This document shows, piece after piece, positions 10,028 to 22,580 of a DNA stretch of 64,000 bases (position 1 is its first letter; each line of letters opens with the position of its first letter). The position numbers and the translations under genes were made by a program. Source of the stretch: Candidula unifasciata (lineage: Eukaryota; Mollusca; Gastropoda; Stylommatophora; Geomitridae); the NCBI GenBank assembly GCA_905116865.2, contig CAJHNH020006645.1, positions 248,001-312,000 of the forward strand, given 5' to 3'. The notes below the pieces were generated by a model. The model saw only the letters and a program-made list of their open reading frames with translations, was not told where the DNA came from and did not search any database.

Positions 10028-13000
10028 GTAAGTGATGCAATTATTGTAATAAATGTTTATGTAATAGTGTACTTTAAATACTAAAAGTTTGTATTGTATA
10101 ATTAAAATAATGAAGCTATTATTGAAATACATCTTTTATTCTTCATATCATAGATCTCTTCACATTTGGTACACCTACATCTAGTTCTGTTTTTTTTTTT
10201 TCTTTCTGGTAACAGGTGGATTACGATCCTTTCATCAGCAGATTGTTTTGTGGTTTTCTCTTTGAAATTTTTGCTTTTTGTTTTTAAACATAATGTCACT
10301 ATTTAGGTTATACCTCTATTTTATAAAATTCTTGTAACTTTGGTTTTCAAATTGTTTAAAAAAAATAATAATAATGTTGCCTTCATTTGTGTGCAGTGAA
10401 ACATGTTACTTGAGCGCACTAGATTCCCAACAACCCAAAAGCCTAAGACAACAGTTAAAGTCTTCCAGATTGTTGTTACGGTCAAGAGGATCAACTTCGT
10501 TGCACAGGGTTTGATCCCATATGGTTCGACTAGCCGCCTCTTAAGAGTGCAGCACAAAGCACAAACTCCTTAGCTTCAGCAACAGTCCCCAGGGATCTCT
10601 GTAAAAACTGCACTCATGAACTGAACAGTGCAGTCTGAAATGAACCCATGACTTTCAGAGCACGAGGCAAACAGCTTGATTCCGTTGCCACAGAGACCCC
10701 CTAGATTATTCTCAGTCGACCAACAATTTTAAATGCACATGAAATCTTTTTTTGTTTCCTGGGTTGAAAATGTGTGTAATGCAGTCTGTATCAGTGTATC
10801 TAATGTTTGTGCCTTTCCTTCACTGCTGCTCATTTGGGAATTAAAGTGTGCAGTTTGTTCAGTTTTCTTTGTATGAGGGAGCCAATAAAAAAGAAAACTG
10901 TCCAGCCTCGCGTACATCCAAATCGACAAGCATATGATGCTATTGTTGTTTGGACGGGTAAAGGTAACATTGATCGTTCGATTTTGAAACATTCATATTG
11001 TGCTTGTTGTATGTTGTCATATTTTTAGTTGGTTTTTGCATAATTCTACAGGTATGTCAGAACTTAAGATTATTTGTGTCCATGTTTAAACTAGAGCGAA
11101 ATGTTTTCAATAAATGCTGTGTTTTTTTTTTTTTTTGGTTCACCAGAAACTGTGGCAAAGTTTGTTTTTTTATCAAACAAAAATACTTTTAATTCACTTA
11201 ACCCACTGACCACCGAGCCCGTTAACCCTTGCATTTTTTCAGATACTACATATTTGAGTGTGTACTTAAAATGCCATAGCTTCACAGCTATTTAACATCC
11301 ACTTATCAAATTTTGTATTTTTGTACAAAAATGAAATGGAGAACAAATTTCAAGAAACAAATTGTGTTTATTTTGTTGTACATCATTAACATTATGTGGG
11401 TTGGGAATTGGTGGGAAAAGGCAGCTGAAAAATCTTTTATCGGACAATAATATAGACTAACAAAAATGCCATAATTTCACAACCGTTCAATATACACTCA
11501 AATTTTGTATTTTTGCACCTAATTGAATGGAGAACAAATTGCATGAAAAAAAATGGGTTTTGAAATGGTCATTTGACATTATAATGGGGCTGTAGATATG
11601 GTGCCCAATAAAATTTTAAAAGACAGCTAAAACATTTGTTATTTGACAACAGTATAGACCAGTGATTCCGAAACTGTGCGCCACAACCTCTTCACAGGGG
11701 CGCCCTGAAATATTCAGATAAAGTTTTTTTTTTTTCTTACATACGAATAGTCATACTTTTACACTGGTATAGACCAAATTTTATGACAAATAAAACATGG
11801 AATTCTATTGTTTTATCATTTTAGAAAATGGTATGCAATTCCATATCAGTGCAGCCAAAGATAGGAATTTAAACCCCTCGCATTTATCAAATTTTAAAGC
11901 CAAAATATTTCAATGGGAATGGTACAGTTCATAGCATCATTGAGTACAAAGTGGCACCTGACATTCCCTACAAGGTCCTTTAGTGGCCCATTTTATTTTC
12001 TGGGTTTTTACGTTGATCTTTTTCTACACACACTGTGCACCTTCTTCTGTAAATGGAGGTACTTCAGGAAAGCCTTGCAAACCACACTGCCCGTCATAAG
12101 CCAGTTGGGGATGCAGGGTTGGCAAATCTTCCCCGGATTCTGCAGATCATGATGATGATTCTGTGTCAAAAATAGCATTGATATCTTTGTCATTTGCAGG
12201 CTCAGACACAATATCTACAAAATCTACAGGCTCTGAATGAATACTTTCACTAGAACTATCAGAAACTGCTGTACTACTACTGTTTTACTGTCTGTGATGT
12301 TTTTTGATAGCACTTCTTTAGATTTGTCAGTCATCATAATTGTCAGAGCCACCAGATTGTTCAGTAATATCTTCACCTTCAGTGTTCTGAAGAAAAATCA
12401 GATCAAGATAATCACGCGCAGCAACTGAAAAATGATAAGTATGACCACTACAGTTCTTTTGAGAATTTGGCGCCATGGTATGGGTACTCATAATGAAAAT
12501 TCATCAGAAATTTACTATAAGCCCTATGGAGTTGTTTCCCATAATGAAATATAGAGAAAAGAATGGGTTTTAAGCTTTAACCAAATTCATTGCAAAAAAT
12601 GCGATTTTTAACATGGCGGTGAGCCTCCAAAGTTTTGATTGCAAGGGTTGCGATCATGGTAGTCAGGCGTAAACGCTGTTTGATTGCATGAGTGATGGTG
12701 GTTAGTCAGTTGGTTAATCAGTACCAAGAAAAGTATCTTATGTTTATTATATTGAATTACACAATGTGCTTTTCTTAACTCAGTATACCCCATTATGTTG
12801 TTTATAGCAATCCATTCATTCATTCCCAGTTTCAACTCAGTCTTGCATATTAACAGATATAAACAGTACAGTAATAGTGTTTAGTTAATAGAACCAGTTA
12901 AAATGTAATCCGGAAGTCAACCTCTCAGCTGACTATGGTTCCCATGTCTCTGATCACAGATAATGGACTCGTTATATGCCGGGTATATTTTTATTTTGAC

Positions 13001-16000
13001 ACAATAATTAAACTTTTAATAACTCATAAGGAAAAATAATCAGAAGTTCTGTAAAGATTTGAGATTAAATTAATTACTGAATGCTGTTAGAGAAATATTG
13101 TTTCCTGACATTTCTACTTTTTCACTGCCAAATTAGTCATAGTAATGAATTTCATTGGTGGTTAATGGTTGATTTAAAATAGGCAAGGTTTTGACACTGC
13201 TTTATTTGCAGGTTCTTTGTGAGTGTGCATAAATATATCATGTTGTATGTATGAATAATGAACGTCTATAATTTTTTTGCTTTTATTTCAGTCGCTGAAT
13301 AGTTTGTGTGCTTTTTTATCCTCTTTAATTAGTGTAAGGAAAATTAAATTTCTGTCTGTTGTCAGCTAAATTGTGTTAATAAATTTGCTTCACTGCTGTG
13401 AGTAGAAAACCCTAGCGTAATAAATATTTGTACAGTAAATTGTTTCATACTGATAGGTATGAAGTGGTGCAGCGCAATATCTTTTATATTGTTTGTTGTG
13501 TGCCACACTAAACATCCCAGGCATCACTCGCTCAGTGAAAAAAAAAATATTTATGGTGGAGTGGGTTCGATCAGCCTGCTTTCTGTGAAGCCTTGGTTAT
13601 ATTTAAGATTGGTTTGTTCTTTTTTCATTGATGTTTGTTTCGTCTTTGTGGCATATAGGTTCTGCCCAGAATGGCTTGGTCAGCCATAGCCTCAACGATC
13701 GCACTTCTAATCTTTTGATAGGCTACGCTTCTGATTCTAAGATAGAGCTTTTTGTGACTTTCATTGACAGAGATCTGTTGCAGAATGTGCTTTATTTTCA
13801 CACAAAAATACAGTAAACCCACGTTTAAAAAAATTCCAAAGGCCAGAAAATAGAGTTCGTGTTACCAGGAAAAAAGGGCTCTAACCAGGGACATATAATA
13901 ACACATTCCTATAAAAAAAATTTTCGTGTCGAGTGTTTTTCTAAAGTGAGTTTTTGTTAAAGATTTTACGAGTAATACAAAGTTAATTGTACCAACTAAA
14001 AATAAATTGCAAGTTTCACAATCTGTGATTCTTCTTTTTTTTGCTTTTCTAGACCCCAGTGGAGCATAAGCCCTCAACCAACTCACGCCAAATCATTCTA
14101 TCTTTTGCTATCTCATGCAGCTCTCCCCATGTCCTCCCCATCTTCCCAACTTCATTATCCAGCTCCCTTCTTCGTATGTTTGTTTTTGTGGCCTTCCTTT
14201 ATTCCTATGCCACTGTGGGTTCCAGTGCAGAGACATTCTAGTTATATTGTTCTCTGGTTTTCTTAATGTGTGTCCTATCCAGTGCCAGCGCCTTTTCTTC
14301 ACCTCTTGGTCCACTGAAGCTTGCTTAGTTCTCTCCCAAAGCTCTACACTAGTGATTCTATCATACCATTTAATTCCCTCTATTCTGCGCAGGCACCAGT
14401 TAATGAATGTTTGTAGTTTATTAGTAATTTCCTTAGTTGTTCTCCATGTTTCCGCTCCATACAAAAGTACTGATTTGACATTGGAATAAAAAAAATTTAA
14501 GTTTAGTATTTCTTTTAATTTCTTTTTACCTCCACTAATTCCCCAATGCTATGAAAGCTGCTCTTGCTTTTTGTATTATTTTAATATCTATCAGTTCCCC
14601 CATCTTTATCTACATAACTGCCCAAATACATGTAAAACTCTTAAGTCTTGGAGTGAGGTGCCTTAAGAGAAATATTACTATTGCCTGATTTATTCTCATT
14701 ATCTTTGTCTTTCCTTTATTGATTTTCAGACCTAGCTGCTGTGATCTCACATCAGGTATATTTAATTTATCTTGCTTCTGATTCTGTGAGTGGGACAGAA
14801 GATAAATATCATCAGCGTCCAGATAATCAAGCTGTTTTGTAGGTGTCCACTTAATTCCATTCTTGGTGTTAGCAGTTACTGTCTTCGTAATCCAGTCTAT
14901 TGCCAGTAAAATTAGGAGAGGCGACAAAAGACATCTCTGTCGCCATCTCTGTCGCACAGTTTTTATTTCAAATTATAACTTCCCTCATGAAGAATTCGAC
15001 ATTTCATGTCTTTAAGTCTTTACTAAGTAAAAAAAATTTCTGTGGGATTCCATATTGCCCCATCAATTTTTCAGAGAGATTCCCTATCAATGCTGTCAAA
15101 TGCTTTTTCATAGTCTATGAATCCAGTGTAAAGTTGTTAGTTCAGTTCAATGCTTTGTTCTTTTATAAAACGTAATGTGGCTATCTGGTCCGTACTGGAT
15201 CTCTTTGACCAAAAACCTGCCTGTTCATCTCTTAGCTTTTTATCAATAGCATCTTTTGATCTTTCCAAATTAATTCTATAGGTTTTACACTCCTCTAGAT
15301 TACCTTGTTGTTGGGGGGGGGGGGGGGGGATATCCTTCTCTCCAGTCTGCTGGTATTTCTTCGGTCTTAGAATTTACTAAATAATCTATGTAGCAATTTC
15401 GTTGTGTTTATGTTGGCCCTAATAGCATCTGCTAGGATACCATCTGGACCTGCTGCCTTTCCTTCTTTGAGATGGTATTTCACAGTTGATATCCAGTTCC
15501 ATTTCCTAAGGCTGGATATCTGGAGGAACTTCTTGGCCTAGTCTATTTAGAAGTATTTAAAAATATTCAGCCTATCTGTCCATTTTATCTTTAGTGTAAG
15601 TACCTTTCCATGACTTTTTGATTGATCCATTTGGTTGACTATATTTTACCTACTAATTTTCTTGTGTTACTGTAAAGTTCTCTGAGGTTTACTTTTGCTG
15701 CTGTGGTTCAATTACCCATAAACATCTATCATATTTATTGGTCTGCCTTCATACATTGAACCATGTAAACTGGGCTAGCTTCTGCAGTCAGGTAATGTCT
15801 TCCTAGGGAAGGTTCCAGGGCAAAAGAATTGACCCACTGCCTCCCGACAACCATTCTATCCCAATAATCCACCCAAATATGGAAAATCTACAAGTGAAAG
15901 GACAGCCTGATACTTCAGGGGGTGGTAGATGAACGTTAAGTAAGTTAGTAATTTGGCATTTCCTTTTTGTGTGCAGCTTTCAGTTTTGTGAGCTTGTTGT

Positions 16001-19000
16001 GCTGTTTTTTGGTGTGTATTTTTTCTGTGTGTTTGGTGCAATTGTGAGAATGCAGTTTGTGGGTGTTTTCTAGTTTTTTGCAGTGGACGAGGACCTAGAC
16101 TGCAAACAGTCGTGGGACTTAGGCTAGTCTCATGGGACGTATGTGGGTTAGGGCCAGTTGTAGATGTGTTTTGGGGTCGTTAAAAGCTCCTTGTCAGGAT
16201 GCTGCTAATTCCAGGAAATTCATGGCGATGAAGACTGAACACAAGACACTGGAGAGACTCTGCCGGAAGATGAAACGCGCCAAAACCTTGGCAACGCGTT
16301 GGAAGAGACACAGAAAATATTGGACTGTCCTGTGACGTTGTTTGGGGTGAATTATTGGGATAGAACCTAAAAGGCGAATTAGGCGTGCTTTCTTTTATGA
16401 TGAACAACCACGACTTTCCTCCAGAGTTTACAGCCGGTGAACACTAACAAGTTAATTTCTGTGTACTTTTGTAAAACACAGAATCATTAATGCATTGAGG
16501 CCTGTTACATCAGATTCAAATGCATAATCTAAAATCCTTCACAAGCAGAGAGAATTGAGAATGTTTTTTATATGCTTTCCTCTTTGTTATTGCATGATTG
16601 TTTTCATAGCACTGTTTATTCTTAGTGCTGCATCTCATTTGTGTGCCACTGAAAGTTTCCTCTCTCCATTTAATAGACAATAGACACTTGTTTCTAGTTT
16701 TGTGATGAGTGTGGTTTTGTTGAAATTATCCAAGCAAGCTGTGTAGTAATTTATATAATGTCAGTTTGTTATTTTTGTGCAATGGCATGAAATTTATTTT
16801 CTTGCCATTGTCCGATAAGCATTTTTCATGGCTATTATATTATTTCCTCATACGTGTATATATTGCTAGTTCCTGCTTCAGATTTTTGATGTTTTGTTTC
16901 CTTTCACTCACAGAGCCTGAGCACCACATGTTTGTGCATTGAATAAGTTTGCAGGTAGTAAAGACATCTTATAACTATTGACAATTATTTCCATCTCGCC
17001 ACAGCCCCATTTTGGTGGTGGGGGAAATAGACCCACTGCTCTCCTTTCGATCATGTCGTAAAAGCAGTTTGCTGAAATTTGATGTGTTTGATGTGGTTTA
17101 AAGGCATCAATATCACAGCCTAGCTTTAAGCCACATAATTCCACCCATTTTTTTAGAATAAACGCAGAAAGAGTAAACACTAGACTTGTGACGGTCATGA
17201 TCCATTTATCATTGGTGGCTACTCTATTCCTGAACTTCACTTTGCAGATGACACAGTCCTCCTTTCGAACAGTGTTAAGGAAATAGAATATTTAATCATG
17301 TCTGTCCAACACCACAGTAAAGATAAAAATCCATTCTTGAAAAAAAAAATTTATAATAATAATTTCCACAGACAAAACTGGCTGACACCCAAAATTAATA
17401 AATGATGAAGAAATAGAAATTGTTGCAAACTTTAAATTCTAGGCTCCATAAAAAATAGCAGTGGAGACTGTTCAACAGCAGACAAAGGGGGATGGCTATA
17501 GCAATACACACATTAAGCATTAAAAGTCTATGGTAAGCACTGGCAAGGACATCGACAGTAAAATTTTGAGAGCATGCATTTTCTCTGTAGCAACATACTA
17601 ATGCGAGTCATGGGCTACCTACCAGTTCTTAAGAAAGAAAATAGGGGCTTTTGAGCTGTAATGGTACAGAAAGATTCTCAGAATACCATGGACAAAGAAG
17701 AGAAGAAATACTGACAATTAAAAAAAATCTGAGCATCAAGAAAGATTGGCTAATAAACAGCATCTTGTCTTGAAAGCTGAAATATTTTGGTCATATCAAG
17801 CACCATGATTCATGGCAGATTGGAAAATAATAAAAGCAGAAGGCATGGTACCAGGAAGGAGGGGCAGGCACCAAGGGTGCAAGATATATGTGATTCTTGC
17901 ATTTGAAAGTGCACAAGGCCAGGAGAGTTGCCAAGAGACAGTGTTTTTTTCTCTCTCTCTCTCAGGCAGACCGTGATTAGAGCGACGTTCTACCTAGGAC
18001 CTGCTACGTGATCATGAAAGGCATAAGATTTCCATCTTGCTATAAACATGCTAATTAGACTTTACTTGTATTGATAGCTTTAGTTTGTCATTTCATTAAC
18101 CTTTCGCAGTTGGTAATCATTATAAAAGCACAATTGATTGCCTGCCCTAGTTCTTTGTATCTGTTGCGCCTGATAAATTACAACACACAGACAAAATGTC
18201 AGACTGTAAATTGTGCAGTTTGTTTATAAGTTTTTTCTTTGTGTGTAGTGAATCAATAATGAACATTTTAATATTGTAGTACATTTTTCTCCCTAAGTTG
18301 ATAATGTGTCAGTGTAATGTCAGATATTCATATGGGGACAATATTACTGCTTACAAAACTGAAATTAGTGTTTGAAGTAAATGTGGTGTATTTATGTTAC
18401 AGAAAACCAGAAGCCCAAACCAGGAGGTATCAGCTTTGATGTGATTCTGAAACCTGCCACAGTGGAGAGTGTGAGATCCCCATTGCAGCTGTCTCCAAAT
18501 GGTGTTAAAAAGAGAGAACTGTCGCAGGAACAGATTGAAAATAAGCTCAAGAGGGCTGAAGAACGTCGAAGTGTAAGTGTGCACTGTTGCGTTTAGGCAG
18601 TGAAATACACATCTTTACCAGGGACACTTTCAGTGTCATAAGTAGTCAGTAGTCCCAGTGAAAATGTATGCTACTTTCAAAGACAACATATATTTTTCTG
18701 TGTTTCATTATGTAGCCAGATTTCTTTGGTGTGCTCATTTCAAACATAAAAGATTTAAAACACTGTGTGTTGCCTAATTGACATGCATGGACAATAGCTT
18801 CTTCTGGGTTTGACATGAGCCATGCTAAACATTTCCATCTGAGTCACAAACAGGACTGTGCATCTGTGGTTGCTGCTGGTCCCCTACAGCTTGTCTTTTA
18901 GTGTAGCTTTGTTGGGCCTGATCTCCCAGCTCTGCAGTTATAGGGCAGTCCTGAAGTACATGCTCAGGAGTTGGTCTGCTTGCTCTGCATTCACATGTGG

Positions 19001-22000
19001 CAGATTCTTTTATGCCTATTTTGTAGTGGTTTGCTGTGAGATCGCAGTGTCCATTTTAAAGCCCAAAAAATTGTCTGTTCTTTCCTGTTACAATTCTTTA
19101 TGCTGTCACTCTCCAGTCTGTAGTCTGTGTTCTGCCTTTTTCTCTTCCCTGAAGGACTACTTTAGGACTTGTTTTTTTTATTTTTTTATTTTGTGTGTCT
19201 CTGTATCTGTGTGGTGGAGGAGATTGTGTAACATTGCTCCCAGCTGTTGTGAGCTCATCTGTCTCATTTCCTGGAACACCACAGTTAGTTGATATCCACT
19301 GTAGGACCAGTTCTGCTTCCATGGAAAGCAAGGGTAAACAACTAACATCACTAGTGTTTCTTGGGATGGGCACATTTGCTTAGAACTTTTGGGCTCTCCT
19401 TGCAGATTTGGCCGGCAAGCTGGACGGCGTCGGTCGGCTTAGTGGGAGTTATGTCCCTTCGCCAAACTCAAAACAAGCCACGGAAAAAGTCACGAATCAA
19501 ATGACATACTTACCTATCATCATCCGGGTGCGTGAAGGGTTGCGTACGGTTGCGTCTAGTGTTACCTATCATCCTACGGTTGCGTGTAGGGCTGCTTATT
19601 GCGTGTAGGTTGGTTGTTTGCGTAAGATGAGGGTTAGGGTTATGGGTTAGGGTTATGGTTAGATGTGAAAATTTTCACGTAGGAGGTCGAAATAGTGGCC
19701 GACAATCTGACGCTTGTGGGAGTGGCGCCACTGAAACTCTGCCAAATATGACGCCAATAGCGGGCGGCTGGTGCCCAGTCGCTGGCGAATTGTTCGTTTC
19801 ACTAGCATCCACAGGCCTTCGATTGTTTGTGTGTGTTTGTGACTGTGCGCGACGTCGACGAAGTTGGTCTGGTGGACTACTACCTCGTGCAGATAGATGC
19901 CATGCCTTAAGTTTGCGACGTTGCTGTAGCCTCGCCAAGCGTCAGTCACGATGGTCGTTCCTGGCGGTACGTGATCTCTTTTGATCCTCTCCAATGTCGC
20001 CGCATCTCGTTTTTGCACAAGCTCCAAGTAGCAACGGCCAGTCTCACGCTCTACTAGCCCTACGACCCAACGACCGTGACGGATGCGACCGCGCTGATAC
20101 TTTCGTCGGAAGAAGTAGCTCTCGTCTACTTCGACCACGATAGATCTGCCGGTCTCATCGAGTCCTCCCAGCTCCACGGTGTGTCTCAACATCCATTTAT
20201 AGCATTCCTGACGGAAATAATTGTTGTAGTTGACAATGGTGGACCAGCACATGAGTCTCTCGAAGACCATGACAATCGCTGAACTTACGCCGGAGAGCCA
20301 GTAGTACATCATCGTGACTATTTTCTCGGTCGGCATGTCGCTTTTGGCGAAAAAGGACCCCATGCGAACGCTACACCGAGTATCACAGCGATGACAACGC
20401 CAACCGTATCTGTCGCTACAGTGCTGGCGAGGCGCTAGCGCATAGGTCAGTTGCACGAGCTGCACAGTTGCATATTCCTTATAAGACTATGCTCAGCTAG
20501 CCACCGCAACCACGCATACTTATCAGACATTAATGCATACAGATCTGCAGGAGTTACGTCCGTGGCAACTAAGTCGTGCGTCGCAAGAACGTTGTTGGTT
20601 ATGTGTGTGGGAGCTCTCTGTCTAACTGCCATTTTGATGATGTTGTTTGATTCGTGACTACTTTTTCCGCGACTTGTTTTGAGTTTGGCGAAGGGACATA
20701 ACTCCCACTAAGCCGACCGACGCCGTACAACTTGCCGGCCAAATCTGCAAGGAGAGCCAACTTTTGTTTATATCGAATGATAAATTTGCTAGTTTGTTTA
20801 TCGCCTGTGAAGTCAGACATGTATGGGGGGGGGGGGGGGGGGGGTCTGACTGAACTGGTAGCAGAGATTTATCTGGAAACTTTAAGGTGGCTGATATATT
20901 AATCAAAAAGCATGTGAGGCTGCAGGACCAGGGTTTGCAGTCGCTAACACCTTGAGGCACATCTTCAAAATGCTACCTATTAATCTTCTTCTTCAGCATT
21001 CCGAGCCCTTGATGTTCATTGCTGCAGATATCACCCGCCTCCATTCATCTCTCTGTTTGGCCTTCTCTTTCCGGTTGGTAACACTGTTTGCAGGTCTGTC
21101 TGGATATTCTCTCCATTGTCTTCTTGGTCTAGACCATTCATCTCCCTGGTGTATACAGTTTTTACTTCTCTGTCATCTGACATTCTTTTAATATGCCCCA
21201 ACCATATCAGTCTGTTAGCTCTCATGATGCCAGTGATCAGTGGTGATTTCAACAGATTACCTATTAATAGAGTTGTTAATTTGGTCATAGTCCTAGAACT
21301 ATCATGCCTGCCCACAGATATGAAGTTTCAGTACCAATCTTGTACTTTCCACTTTGAGAGGGAAAAGCAGACCTCTTGGACACAGTTCGCGTAAAGATGG
21401 TGTGAGGTCTTCACAACAAAACAACCCTTCATGCTCTTCATAGGTCATTTGGTCATTGAGAACAGGGGCCTGACACACATGTCCAGTGTGAAGTGGTAGC
21501 AAACCTTGTAAACCAATTTGTTTTTGCTAGGAAAAATGATGTGTTGGTGTAGCAGCTAGATGCTCGCCTGCTGGGCCAAAGGTCTTAGGTTTAAATTCAC
21601 ATCGAGTTGGATTTTCTTTGTCAAAATTTACCCTGGCTCCCAGATTGACCCAGCTTAAAATGGGTACCAGTTATAGTCCTGGGAAGTAAGAATGGCCAGT
21701 GTGATGTTGACCACATAACCCTTCGAATGGTGATTAGCTTTAAAAAAAAGGGGGCCCACCCCATCATATGCCCAATATGCCATTGGTAGGAAAAATGTCC
21801 TTTACTTGACATGTAGCTGTATGTTTTTTCAGTTGATTGAGCAGGAACGGATGGAGCAGCTTGCTAAGGAGAGACAGAAAGCAATTGAGGTTGTTACCAA
21901 GGCACAGAGCGAGAGCGAAGAGTTCAGTAAGAAAACTCAAGAAAAGCTTAGAAGATCAATGGAGATTCGCAGGGAAAACCGGGAGACTCAGATTAAAGCT

Positions 22001-22278
22001 CTGCAGGAGCGTCTCCGAGAACATGTGAGAAAAACTGTGTTAAATGTCTGTGTGTTGGTCTTGTTTGATGTAATGTTTTGTGTCAAAGATAGTTTATCAT
22101 TTCATTTACCACTGTTTTCTGTTATTCATCCTAGTTCCTTATTTATTGTCATAGTTTTCAGACCTTGGTATACAAAATGGAAATGGCTACTGTTTGAATA
22201 ATAGTGAAAACAAAATATGCCAAGTAGCTCAACACAAGGAAAGGCACACGCACGCAGATACAAACAGTTCAACTTAAA

Positions 22279-22375
<97 letters not shown>

Positions 22376-22547
22376 ACACACAAATATCCAATGATACTGT
22401 GATGGAATATTGAAAAATCACATTCCCATATATAAGATCTTGAGTGTTTGAAGGTCACCACCACCATGATAACTAGAATCATGGAGCAGGTCACCATTAT
22501 TCTTTTGCCCAGTCCATATAGCTTAAGCCTCTCACCACTAGAACGCT

Positions 22548-22580
<33 letters not shown>

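Larger units (their letters stand above)
19392..20758 (-). mobile_element. Merlin DNA transposon, near-intact, perfect 8-bp TSD
   Basis: 1367 bp. Terminal inverted repeats of about 110 bases begin ggctctccttgcagatttgg at 19392 and, on the minus strand, at 20758. They differ at only a few positions. Both sides carry the duplication AACTTTTG (19384-19391 and 20759-20766). Eight- to nine-base duplications and an IS1595-like (ISXO2-like) transposase define the Merlin superfamily. The element lies in stathmin intron 2. The low TIR divergence and perfect duplication indicate a young insertion. It is the likely source type for the two MITEs at 3324 and 3876. Confidence 0.93.
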
